Positions 1 to 11,714 of a stretch of 64,000 bases of DNA are shown here, in pieces. A program made the position numbers and the translations under genes. The notes below the pieces were generated by a model, which had not been told where the DNA came from, made no database searches, and was given only the letters and a program-made list of their open reading frames with translations. Source of the DNA: Trichoplax sp. H2 (Eukaryota > Placozoa > Uniplacotomia > Trichoplacea); NCBI GenBank assembly GCA_003344405.1, contig NOWV01000026.1, forward strand, positions 558,001-622,000. The letters run 5' to 3'. Numbering within the stretch: the first letter of the stretch is position 1; each line of letters opens with the position of its first letter.

Positions 1-3000
1 TTCTTATAACACCTTCCTTTGAGGATATGGTATCATATGCATTGAGTTAACTGTTCTTGATCTGGTCTCTCAATGACATGTATTTTGTTTGTTCTGCCAT
101 ATTTATGATATTATAGTTGAGTATTTGGTCGTTAACCCAATACCGAAAATCAAGCTACCAGAAGTTTATATTGATGTTTTTAAATCTCTGTCAAGGCCTT
201 TACTCATTGGGCATCGTGGGATGGGTGCACATGATGCTCAAGACGCGTAAGTGTAGTACATTCCAATGATAGTAAATCCAATTATCAAATGTGCTTATGA
301 AGTAATGTACTCTATATTATGTTGCTTTATCCGATGTATACTTGAGCAATCAACAACAATTAATATGGAATATAATACCGTTATACATGTATAGTGAATA
401 CATCGTTGAAGAGAATACCATGGAAGCATTTAAACGAGCCTTCGAGGTAGATGACCGTCTAATTAAAGCTATTTATTAACTGTAAACTCTCTATTATAAT
501 AATTGGAATTGTCAATTCAGAAATACTATCTACGGCACAACTTGCACATAAGTAATGACTTTTACAAAAAAAGTAAGACAGTAAGATTGTGTATGTTCGT
601 ATTTTACAATCTTGGCAATATTCAAAGTTAGTTCCCTTACAAAATGTCGTCCTATGTATTAAGCTTTTATGCTTAACCTTATTTTAAGCATTGGTATCGA
701 TTGATCTGAGTTTGCTTATTTAATTACTTGTGTTTAGACCTGTACAAATACAAATTAGTAATAGTGACATAACTATACAGACATTGTAAACATTGAGGAA
801 CTTTTCGTATCAGTTATCTATTTACTAGACGTTTAATACAAAATAGTAATAGACATTTCGGAATAAATTACTTATCAGCAGTAAATTTTATTTTTTCACA
901 TACACTCTCGTATTCTATCTTATATCCTTTTACATGTATATATGTTATGCGATACTATACTACCGTTAGAAATAGTACTCTAGAAAACCGCTATATAGTG
1001 GCTTTAATTCAGCTATTTTCGAAGCTTAATCATGTATCTATAGAAAATAAATGCTAGATTATCAAATTCCTCGCACGCTTTTAATAGAGATATCTGGACC
1101 CAATCGTTACATATCAATCGATAGGCTTATCGCAGTAACAGTGCCTATTTATGCATATATTTTACTTTCTACCGGATAGGGATTGCACCCAAGCTTGTAT
1201 CGGATAAATTATAATTATTAAGAGAATACTGCAGGTGTGCAGTTTCATAAAATAAACTCGTATATAAGGTCCAGCGCCACCCTTACTTACAACCTACGAT
1301 ATATATTGCAGTAGTTACATTCATAAATCATATATACGCTGCAAATAATGAACCATTTTTATTATTAACGTTGTCATATTTGACTTGCAGGAAATATTTA
1401 TATAAACCTAGTAATGTAATACCTAAACATTCGTTTCTGAATTCTAGGAAAAAGTCGACATGGTTGAGTTTGATATTCAGATGGATGCAGATGGAGAAAT
1501 AGTGATATATCATGACTTCAACATTGACCTCCATGCTCTGGTACTTAACATATAATTTATTTGATCCTATTAAAGAAATCTGATATCAAGAATTTACTTT
1601 AACCTACTTACTTTGATATATAATTGATTATAATTGATATCGATTACAGAGAGCAAGGGATAATATTAAATGTCACCGGTGTCCAGTGAAGAATCTCAGT
1701 GTTCAACAGTTGAAAGCCTATGCGGTAAAATGGATATAGGATACGTTTTACCATAATCTACTATATTTTACCGTGGTAACTAAATTATCATATCTTCACA
1801 TTTTAGACCCTACATCGCGACTCAGGTTTAGACAAAATTCTTCTATTATTTCTTAACATTGATAATAAAATTATAACCAGTAGCCCTTTTTACAGAAAAT
1901 ACTACTACAGATGTACTTTTCCCGACTCTACAAGAAGTACGTGTAATCTTTTTGTGTTTTAATGTTCCCACAATTTTCACTAATAACTAGTAATTATCTT
2001 ATTTAGGCTTTAGTGAAGCTTGATAAAGGATTAGGGTTTAATTTAGAGATTAAATTTCCTACTGATGAGGTGACTTACCGCTAAGAGGCTTTTAATTACT
2101 TATAAAATATAATCTTATATTAGAATATACTAAGTGTTACAATTGTCTAACAAAAAAATATATTATTTTTCCACAGAGACATGAAGATGTGGCTATAAAT
2201 TATCAGGATATAAATCGCTTCGTAGATAAAATTTTAAAAGTTGTTTACCATTACGCTGGGGAAAGAAAAATATTTTTCTCCTGCTTTAATCCTGATGTTT
2301 GCATTGCGTAAGTGATATGTTAAAACTTCTTGGATAATACCCACTAAATTGTCTTGCTAATTATATTCACTATCTTGTTAAATTTCTTGGCTGTACTTGT
2401 CTTCTAGATTGTTTATGAAACAACCTTCATATCCAGTAGTTTATTTAACCTGTGGAATATCTGATTTATATCCAGTTTATAAGGATTTTCGATGTCGAGA
2501 AGTTAAAACTGCCGCTTACTTTGCTGTTTCGGAAGGGCTCAAAGTATGTTAGCAAAGTTAGGCTATAAATTAAATTTTTAGCTGTAGTAAATGTAAATAT
2601 TAATATTAATAATATTACTTTAATAGGGCATCTGTAGTTTATTCCGCCCTATATCAAAAGACCTACACGTAATAGAACTTATTAAGAAATTTAACTTAGC
2701 AATATGTACATGGGGAAATGGTAACAACAAATTAGATAACATAAAATTGCAGCGAAGTTATGGAATCGATGGAATTATTTGCGATCGGTGTGTAAGATGT
2801 GCGCTTAGCGTGCCCTTCATGATTACTGGGCAGATGGCTCGAATCATTTTAGTATAAAAATTGCAGTACCTAAAATTTATTATATACCGAACGTACCAGC
2901 AGAGCAGTGCACATAGTCGATTTTCTTTTACGTAATTGTTTGGTGTGTATTTGGATGTTGTCACATAATCTATTGTTACTTATAACGGTTCTTTCTTAGG

Positions 3001-3042
3001 ATAGAGAATTGCAAGCTTGCGAAAAGTATTTGGGAAGGATAG
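1..3042 (+). CDS. GPCPD1: Glycerophosphocholine phosphodiesterase GPCPD1-like, 5' end outside window
   Basis: Hydrolyses glycerophosphodiesters such as glycerophosphocholine, normally in the cytosol. Eleven exons are visible: 117-246, 395-446, 1448-1540, 1650-1724, 1807-1825, 1896-1936, 2007-2069, 2177-2307, 2408-2543, 2627-2787, 3000-3042. All reading phases join, giving about 314 codons and a TAG stop at 3040-3042. The GDPD catalytic signature is present: HRGMG, then ENTMEAF, VEFDIQMD and IVIYHDF. The lead-in VEYLVVNPIP and the closing GIDGIICDRIENC resemble human GPCPD1 (VVEYLV..., GVNGLIYDRI). The starch-binding CBM20 domain of the vertebrate enzyme would lie upstream, outside the window. 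Bases 1-116 are intron. The protein stops soon after the catalytic domain, shorter than the human C-terminus. A different GDPD subfamily is possible, but the VEYLV lead-in favours GPCPD1. An AATAAA lies 68 bases past the stop. Confidence 0.88.
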
Positions 3043-3109
3043 CTGAAGTGTGGATGCAATTTTAAATACAGTTTGAGAGTTTGATCATATACAAATATTT
3101 CCTGTATTA

Positions 3110-3115
3110 AATAAA
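3110..3115 (+). terminator. Poly(A) signal of the GPCPD1-like gene
   Basis: An AATAAA hexamer lies 68 bases downstream of the TAG stop, the usual position for cleavage and polyadenylation. It was called from the hexamer and its distance alone. Confidence 0.5.
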
Positions 3116-3808
3116 AGAATCATTGCTTACTCATTACACTTCGCATTGTCATTTTTAGGATGATAATAATTTTGTTTACTCTGATTTCAGGTAGACATAT
3201 ATTATTAAAGCTCTTTTATTAGACTTACGTCTTAAACATAATTTTAAGATAGAAGCTTAAACAATATGATATGCTTTGTTACATACAGAGTAGTAATATC
3301 TTTGAAATAAACGAAAGATTTCTTTATTTTCTAATAATTGTTCTTTGGATCTTTCTACAACATATTCGGATATTATAATACCAATTACTCCTTTGATCAT
3401 CATTAATTAAATAACGACAATAAATCATTTAAGGTATAGCATTGTCACCTTAAGTAAACAAGTAATATGCCCAGAATGAATGGAGCAATTTTCAGTTTGT
3501 TGTATTTTATTTACGGTATTGAAAGGAAAAAATGTACATAGTAGATAGAGCTTCAATTTCTTACCGCAAATAAATACTCAATTCGAATTTTTTTTAAGTA
3601 AGTCATCTCACTTCGCAACATAGTCACCACGTTTTATCATTGGTAATAGCTACCGAGTAAATTTAAATGATATCGTTATTGGTGATCAGTTATCAGTTTT
3701 TTGGTCAAAGTATCCTTGAAATTTATCTTCGTGACATTTTTTATCGAATTTCACTTCCGGAGCTGAAGCCATTCTTGGAAAGTATGGTGACATTGTAATC
3801 TTCTAAGG

Positions 3809-3854
3809 CATGGACCACTAGAATTATATTATGGCATTCTTCTAGTGATCCATG
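3809..3854. repeat. Short inverted repeat (hairpin)
   Basis: The arm CATGGACCACTAGAA at 3809-3823 pairs with TTCTAGTGATCCATG at 3840-3854. Fourteen of 15 positions are complementary across a 16-base loop. It lies in the 3' intergenic region between convergent genes. It could be a remnant of a small transposon or just a hairpin. Function unknown. Confidence 0.6.
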
Positions 3855-5433
3855 TTTAAGGTTATGCTGATTAAATGTCTATTATTCGTTGTACTGTAAA
3901 TACACAGTACCCTAGTTTTGTGTATTCCGTAAAGTAGTAGGTGAGAGAGTGTCTAATTTATTTATTTAATTGATTAATTTGCCCTCGATTTTTTTGGATT
4001 GTAATCTACAGACAATAAAGGGCAACAACACGTACAATACGATGTATTCTATTACTATTATCATGCCTCATAATCTACACTTGTACATGGTCTACTAAAA
4101 AGAAAGAAAATAAAAGACAATTCGTTCTCCATACTTAAAATATGGGGCCAATTAATTTGCTGCCAGGTCTAGTTTGCTTGCCATTTCAACTGAAACGTTA
4201 CGCTACTGTTCACGGTGGTATGAACTATGAACTAACACAAATACTACACAAGTACGATAACAGAATAATTTAACTTATGAAATCATTCGTCTTTGGCGCA
4301 ATTGTAAGTTAGTGATGTATTATACCATAAAGTAAAAGTGCAAGTACACATAGTAGGCGAAGTAAAATGAGCGAGGGATCTACTGGTCAGTATAATTTGC
4401 AGCTCCGATGTGAAAATGCGAGTCCCTATCTTGCAATCCTTTTGTTGCCCAATATACAGTATAGTACTATGAAAAGGATGATGCTGTCAGGTAATGCCAT
4501 TTCGAAAGTATCAGTAGTATAATCAGTAGGCACAGATTGCAACGATATATGCAGGCACACTCTCGGTAGTACAGTGCCCAACACTCTATGTAGTAGACTA
4601 AAACAGATCGATAAATCATTAACACCTTTCTCAAAATGGATCATGATACTACTTTCCTGATAAACCAATTTGGATTGCACCATATAGCCGTTTAGTTATG
4701 AGGCAGTACCGTAGTAACAAGTTTCACTATCCGTTCGATCGCAATTATCAATCCCTAACCCTCCTCCGTCCCTTAAAAACTCCCGGCTTTTATACCCTCG
4801 ACTACAGATTATACCGTAGGCTGTCCGCAAAATCTACAGTAGGCCTTCATAACATTTGGAAGTCCTAAGCATTGTGGTTCTTTCCTATGGTCCTAATATA
4901 GCTACTTCTGTGTCATACTGTAAGTGCTACACTAGTCTTAGCACTTTCGAAATGTCAGTTATCTACAAGCAGTGGCACAGTATTCCTTCTTTAGTAGCCT
5001 CTGGTATATAATAAGTGTGCGTATACTGATTGCATGGACTAGTTACCATAATAATAACTTGCTGATTAACTGTAAATCTCATAAATCATGATTCGATTCT
5101 TAACCAAGGCCTGACCGTACTTTAGTAACACTATCCATGAGCTACTCCAGGAACTGCTAAATTTCCTAAATAGTCCCCGACTACTCTGTAATTCTATATT
5201 ATAATGAACGTAATTATGATGAAATACTGTATTTCCTTCCCCAATCAATTAATAGGCATCAATCAGGCAAGGATTACAGTGAAGGATTTATGTTTGGAGA
5301 CTATTCAAATAAATTGCCATAGTAATAAACGCAATCCGCCCCTAACATGTGTAGTACTTTGGGTATTTCATGCCATTTTACTTATTTTATCTCACTAGAT
5401 GAAGTTTTAAGTATGAACAATTATCACTGTGTT

Positions 5434-5439
5434 TTTATT
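5434..5439 (-). terminator. Poly(A) signal of AIMP1
   Basis: TTTATT on the + strand reads AATAAA on the - strand, about 60 bases past the AIMP1 stop codon. Confidence 0.45.
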
Positions 5440-5497
5440 TAAATTGTACCGATGGTAACAAGCCAACGAATAGATGTTAAAAAGACTTTCAATGAGA

Positions 5498-8400
5498 CTA
5501 TTTGATATTAAATCCAGCCATAGTTGGAGCTTTGCAAATACCTTTCCCTTTAACAGTCCACTTACAGCCTTTGTAAGTAGCTATACATTCATCATTGGTT
5601 CGTAGGTCAGGCTGGATCTGTTCAAATATCTATTGGATTACATGAAGAGAGAAAAATAAAGTTTCTATGCATGCAAGTGGGAAATTTGTAAAAAACCTAT
5701 CACGTAAAGTTCCCCCACAATTAAAAGAGTCCTACTTAGAAGATAGTATAATGTGAATGATCTTATCTACAGACCTTTTTCTTAGGATTTAGTAATGTAT
5801 CAGGTTCACCTAAGATAAAAAGATTAAGAATTTTAGAAATAGCTAGAAGTAATATGCAGCCTTTAGAATCACAATAAGAAATACTATTTTGAAATTCAAC
5901 TTGTCAGGAAGGTAAGGTATTATTATTAAATGGATATCGTTATAAAAATTGCATTAAATATACGCCCAAAAATGAGTACACAGATACAATACCAACACCA
6001 TAGTTAAAATGAGAGTATCGGCACAAGTACAGTACATACAAGGTATCTATCTACAGGTAAAATTTGATATGTAATTCTAAAAATATAATCATGTAGATTT
6101 ATTAAGCATACCAGGATATTCCTCAACGACTACCCTATCACCAGGTACACAACCCTCAGGTGGATTTATTATTTCTACCTTTTCCGGTGAACTAGCGCAC
6201 ATAATCATACCCTGGGAGAGTATTCCTCTCATCCTAGTAACAAGTAATGACAAATGATATTAGAATTTGGTCAAAGGAAGTAAACGGAGACAATTGCTAG
6301 AAGTTTATTACTTTGCAGGTTTCAGATTGCAACAGAATATGGCTAAACGATCCTATAAAGGAAATAAAAATAAATTCGATTAGCTCAGCTAAAATTATTT
6401 AATGACCATAATTGAGTATTTACAGTTTTCGAATAGCCTATTGCATTATTAAATTACCTGCATTCCTTCGATAGGGATATGTCTAACCAATCCACTGACA
6501 ATAGTTCGTGGGCTTTCTTCGCCTACGTTTACTGCAATATGATAAATACGGTGAAATTTTTATTTGCTAACATTAATTCTGGCATATTTGTAGAATTGAG
6601 GCATGATTTTTTTATAATTTTTGATCTCCATTTAGGGAGAATGAGAAAGATAAAAAATAAACTTTTGATTTGGTAAATAATGTCAATACACCTATACCAT
6701 ATCCACGTACGCGTATGATAGAAGTTACTGTACCTTCTTCTACATACAAAGAATCAGCATCAGGGTGTTTCTTAACAGATACAATATGTCCAATTTTTAG
6801 ATTTAATCTTGAGATATCAATCGGTTTACTAGCACCATCATCTGTCAAAGAATAAAATTACGGTATTTTTTTACTCAAGAATTGGGTAAAATTAATTGTA
6901 CTTTACGATGCGGAACTATAATATTATATTTGTATGAAATGTCCATTTTCACGTCTGTGCAAAATTGACGTATCAGATTTAATCTACGATAATGATACTG
7001 TTACAACATTGCCTAATGTGTGTAGACTGTAGACCAATCAAGATGCTATTTTTACTTGTTGTACCAACTAAAACAATAATTAGCTTGCGCTTGCAAGTAC
7101 CTTGCTTATTTTTGGATTGGTCTGACGAATTCTTTGCATTTTTTTTGGTCTCTGCTTCGGCCTTTTTCTGTTTCTTTTCTTTTTTTTGGTCTGGCTTACC
7201 TTTATTATCAGGATTAGTTGGCGATTGCTCGACAGTTTTAGCAGCTTTGGGAGGTGATGCATCATTTTTATTAGAGCTAGTTGCAGTTGATGACACTTTA
7301 GGAAGTTGAACTTGCTTTTCTGTGCCACGATAGTGTGATAAAGTACGGTATTGCGTTAATTACGTTAGTTAGTAATGTGCAAAAATAATTACTCGTACAA
7401 CAGAACAGTTTCGTGCTATAGTGTTTATTATTTTCATTTCGCTATCTGAGTAGACTGTAGTGATCATTGTTGATGATTTATCTGCAAGTATCCAGCATAA
7501 TATTGGACAGTTAAGCAATTCTGTATTTGTTTATCCTACAGGGCATAAGGATGTCATAGTACTCTGGTCAGGAAAGTTATGTCTAGTCACTATGACGCGT
7601 TCAACTGTTAGGACCTGTTGCAAACACAATCATTGCAATTGCTTTATTATACCACTTTATGTAATATTATGTTGTACTCACTTCCGTTCATAATTTCCAG
7701 ATAACAGAGGCGTTGCTTTAAGGCTTCGACTTGTTTGGTTAGACTGTTGTTTTCATCCTGTAATCGAACAACTTCTTGGGAAGTTTGAGCGGTACCGGCA
7801 GAATTAGCTACGGAAAGGTTAAACAGATTGATCTCATTACTCTTGCTATAAAATATCGTATAACTGATTTTATTCAACGACAAGGATGGCCATTTATGAA
7901 TTAATATGTTCCCATTGATAGATAACAGATGAAGTAGTTGCTTACTGTATCCTTTCTGTACTTAGAAGTAGACCAAGACTACATTTCCTATTGACGCACA
8001 TTTTAGAAATAGATTTATCGAACAGCATTGTACAACCTACGGGTATCAAAAGATACAGTCGACTAGAGTGCTTGCATGGAGTCAAAACGCAACCCGAACC
8101 CAAAATGAGTGCAATTGTTATACAAAGACCGTATGACCATCGAAATTGTAAACCCGAAATGCCCCTCGAGCCGGGTTCAAGTCGGGTTTCGTGTTGACTT
8201 TTATTAAGGATACTGCAGTCGACTATGCATCGCATCTACTCTATTGATAGCAAGCGGGAGTATCAACCGATGAAGATACCATCGCATTGCATCGTTCATC
8301 GATTAACAGTGAGCACCAATGGATAAAGATACAGTTCAGTAATAGGAAATGCTCTACACATTGACAAGTTTATCAACTAGCTCGCCATTTCCTGCTGCAG

Positions 8401-8575
8401 TCACCGGTGGACAACATGACTTCAATAAAGCAGCAAGGCAACAGTATCATCACATTATCAAACTCTTCTTACTTGCTTGCGATGTTATAAGCTGCAATTG
8501 CCTCTTTAGTGTAGCTACAATTTCTTCAGCTTGTGAAGCGCGTTGTTCACATACTCTTAAAGCTAAAGCAGCCAT
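5498..8575 (-). CDS. AIMP1: AIMP1 / p43 (EMAP II precursor), complete
   Basis: Non-enzymatic scaffold of the multi-tRNA-synthetase complex that binds tRNA; in vertebrates the C-terminal part can be released as the cytokine EMAP II. Nine exons on the minus strand, in gene order: 8473-8575, 7682-7807, 7101-7319, 6734-6841, 6458-6531, 6312-6352, 6112-6233, 5775-5809, 5498-5629. They total 960 bases or 319 residues (human 312), and every phase joins. Residues 1-35 (MAALALRVCEQR...) and 46-75 (VVRLQDENNSLTKQVEALKQ) form the leucine-zipper region. A lysine-rich linker (KKEKKQKKAEAETKKN) follows. The tRNA-binding OB fold contains PIDISRLNLKIG, KHPDADSLYVEE, SPRTIVSGLVRHIP and CNLKPAKMRG, and the C-terminus has EQIQPDLRTNDECIATYKG. 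The donor of the penultimate exon, GTCTGT, is weak. No competing start lies upstream in frame. Confidence 0.95.
8081..8198. repeat. MITE-like inverted-repeat element in AIMP1 intron 1
   Basis: The left end GTCAAAACGCAACCCGA (8081-8097) is mirrored by the right end TCGGGTTTCGTGTTGAC (8182-8198), with 15 of 17 positions complementary. Similar direct sequences lie outside: GATACAGTCGACTA near 8053 and GATACTGCAGTCGACTA near 8209. A 118-bp non-coding unit with terminal inverted repeats resembles a miniature transposon, but no family was recognised. Confidence 0.4.
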
Positions 8576-8647
8576 CACGATCAACTACGACAAACTTTTT
8601 GCTTGAGCAACGATGATTTAGGCCGACAAGAACCCGTGGATTGATTG

Positions 8648-9632
8648 GTGGAGGAAGGTTGGCCCTTGGCTTGCGTCAGTGAAAAAGTGTCGCATCCTGT
8701 CACTCAGTCTAGTGTAGTACGTGGTGAACTGGTGATTGAATTGGCCTGGCAATGTAGTCCCGTACCGGTCCTATTGTAGTCCTGTACTGGTCCTATTCTG
8801 GTCCACTTTGTCCAGTAGTGACTCAACCGCTTTCTTACTCTACTGTATCCAGTATGAGAAAGCGATACAGTCAATGGGTTGGTCCAGCGCTCAAGTTCAG
8901 CCTATAGAAAGGCTGTGACTGAAGGGTACCAGGTCGTTCCATCCATCCGTCCACAGGCGACGTACCGTACGTCGCGTACTGTGATTGTGGAGGAAGGCTG
9001 GCGCTGGGCTTGCGTCAGTGAAAAAGTGTTGCATCCTGTCACTCAGTCTAGTGTAGTACAGTACGTGGTGAACTGGTGATTGAATTGGCCTGGCAATGTA
9101 GTCCCGTACTGGTCCTATTGTAGTCCACTTTGTCCAGTAGTGACTCAACCGCTTTCTTACTCTACTGTATCCAGTATGAGAAAGCGATACAGTCAATGGG
9201 TTAGTCCAGCGCTCAAGTTCAGCCTATAGAAAGGCTGTGACTGAAGCGTACCAGGTCATTCCATCCATCTGTCCATGGGCGACATACCGTACGTCGCGTA
9301 CAGTACTGTGATTGTGGAGGAAGGCTGGCGCTGGGCTTGCGTCAGTGAAAAAGTGTCGCATCCTGTCACTCAGTCTAGTGTAGTACGTGGTGAACTGGTG
9401 ACTGAATTGGCCTGGCAATGTAGTCCCGTACTGGTCCTATTGTAGTCCACTTTGTCCAGTAGTGAGTGACTCAAACCGCTTTCTTACTCTACTGTATCCA
9501 GTATAAGAAAGTGATACAGTCAATGGGTTAGTCCAGCACTCAAGTTCAGCCTATAAAAAGGCTGTGACTGATCGGTACCAGACCGTCCCTTCCATCCGTC
9601 CATGGGCGACGTACCGTACGTCGCGTACTGTG
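8648..9632. repeat. Three tandem copies of a ~330 bp non-coding repeat
   Basis: Copies begin at about 8648, 8987 and 9314 with GTGGAGGAAGG, so the spacings are 339 and 327 bases. Shared blocks include GCGTCAGTGAAAAAGTGT, CACTCAGTCTAGTGTAGTAC, TGGCCTGGCAATGTAGTC and TCCAGTAGTGA. Copy 1 carries an extra TCCTGTACTGGTCC-type stretch. Each copy ends near a palindrome of the form GCGACGTACCGTACGTCGC. Open frames in it are merely repeated and end differently, so I treat it as non-coding. It lies 73 bases upstream of the AIMP1 start codon and is less AT-rich than its surroundings. Confidence 0.85.
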
Positions 9633-11714
9633 CACATGTGCAGTGTGCACAAGAGACCGTACAACACAGATCTCTCAACTACAGTATAGTACTGTATGCT
9701 GGTACAGAACGTACAGTAGTCGTGCAAGGCTGCAGCAAAGCAAGTTGCTGCAACGACCAGACCGAGCAGTACAACACTGTCGCACAGGAACAAGCTCGAA
9801 GCATCCAAAAGTATTTCTCCATTGCTAGAGCTCATTTTTGATTGAAAGTTAGGCCTGAAGCCATGAAAAATTGGATAGTTTGCTCGTAGATCCTACATTG
9901 GTCTAACGTCAATAGTAAGTCCGATATGTACTGGATGGATTGGCTGTATTTTAAAAACTGTCTTGATATCAAGCTATGATCGTCTTCTTGACATGGAACA
10001 ACTCTTTATTTGCACTGTTATTTTACTGCAAGTGAATGATGCTAGCTAGATAGAGTATAGTAGTGAGAAATCGATGAAACAAACCTTTTCATAGCTTTAG
10101 CTAATCCATTGCAGTACATTATTAATAGGATAACGTAAATTGATACTGTTCTTATCATGATGTAATACAAGTACATGTACAGTAGTATTCATTGGCACTA
10201 TTATGGGCGTACAATCAATCCTATGAATTGTATCGATTAGATTAGATTAGATTATAGAATGCTAGTAGCAAATCGATCAACCAATATTATTTTACGTATA
10301 ATATTGATGTGTACCGCTATATTGGAACATCAATCTAGGACTATATCTATATTTTTACAAACATTATCATCACGCCAGTGATCATCGTTTATGAAGGTCT
10401 ACTCGTATCGACGCGTGTATATATATATATATATATAATGTTATATACAAACCAGACGTGAATCATTTTACTAGGGCTTACTTAAAAGATCCTTCGCTGT
10501 TATTACAAAAGTATACAATAGGCTACGGAATAATCTATTTTTCCTAATTGAATTGCATTGATTAATTTGGTTGAATTAGTTATCATCGACAGGATTGACG
10601 ATTACATAATAAAAAAAAAGGACTGGCATCATGATCAATTCTCAATACAGGCAGTCGATACGCATTACACGCGTAAGAGTTTTCACAACAACTATGTATG
10701 CTCTTATTTGTACGGTATAGAACAAGTGTGCAATTTAATTGATTGAAAAGATAGTAACCAAGGACTGTATCAATTCAAACGGCCATCCTTGCAAGTTGAT
10801 TCTTTATTTTTCTTGCGTTATAAAACGTAGGATTTATATCATAAACTATCCATGACCTTATTTAGTAATCCCTACTTACTGTAAATCCCCAATCCTATTT
10901 TTGCATTGATGGGTTGAGCTCTATCCTTTATAATCGTTTAGTTCCTTGCATTACCGTGAACTACCGTGTCGCTTTTAGAATCTACAGGACAAAAAATCAT
11001 GATCTACAGTACGTCATGATGTAGTAACAAGTTGTAATTGCTTTCCTTTTCTTTCACTAAAATGAAACAACTTTTGTTAAGAACATTTTCAACTACTGTC
11101 TCTTTTCCATATTTTAGCTACAATATTATAACTATAGGTAGTGAAATCACTACCTAGTTATGCAATATTGTCTGGTCTTGAAATTTAGATTTTAGATGAA
11201 TCATAATCTACGTACAGTATATCCTACTGCTATTGCTGCAACTTTATTATTGCTACACGTGAGTAGGGAAATCTTGGATCTTGCCCATGTAAATTGAATG
11301 GGAGATTAATTGACATTTTGCATACATTTCAATAAACATTTTCTGAAATTGTCTCAACAAAAGATACCATACGTGGAACATCTAAGACAACGTGTGCTCG
11401 TATTAAAACTAATTAAATGTTTATAGTACAGAGTATTTATTCGACTGCGCGATTGCTTATTAAATGCAGCAACATGCTATGCAATATCCATCTACCTATA
11501 TAGAATTATACTCATTACATTACAAGGGATCTGTAGTAAACAGTATTGGATGAACACGTACGCACCAATTGTTCATTTTAACCTTGCTATCGCTCCACCT
11601 AAGCTCCTATATACCTAATATTGAATGATTAGATCTGTTTATTCTACTGTTCGAGTATCATTTTAATACATTCATATATATTTGTTATTACAACAATGCA
11701 GTAAGGTATAATCA
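9633..11714. other. Intergenic region upstream of RABGAP1
   Basis: Contains short tandem repeats, GATTA repeats near 10230-10256 and a TA run near 10420-10438, plus a GTAC-rich patch near 9690-9720. No supported gene. It must include the promoters of the divergent AIMP1 and RABGAP1 genes, but I cannot identify a TATA box or initiator with confidence. Confidence 0.55.

Larger units (their letters stand above)
3043..5497. other. Intergenic region between two convergent genes
   Basis: AT-rich sequence separates the 3' ends of the GPCPD1-like gene (+) and AIMP1 (-). It holds the poly(A) signals of both genes and a 15-base imperfect inverted repeat at 3809-3823 and 3840-3854. Short open frames here show no domain, codon pattern or splice support. 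I see no gene. Confidence 0.6.

Noticed and set aside
8168-8185. GGTTCAAGTC resembling a tRNA B box
   Set aside because: No A box, anticodon stem or acceptor stem fits around it. It is part of the inverted-repeat element.
8897-9835. Open frames on both strands within the ~330 bp repeat, sharing peptide blocks
   Set aside because: They recur only because the DNA repeats. They have no domain, and the frames open and close at arbitrary positions in each copy.
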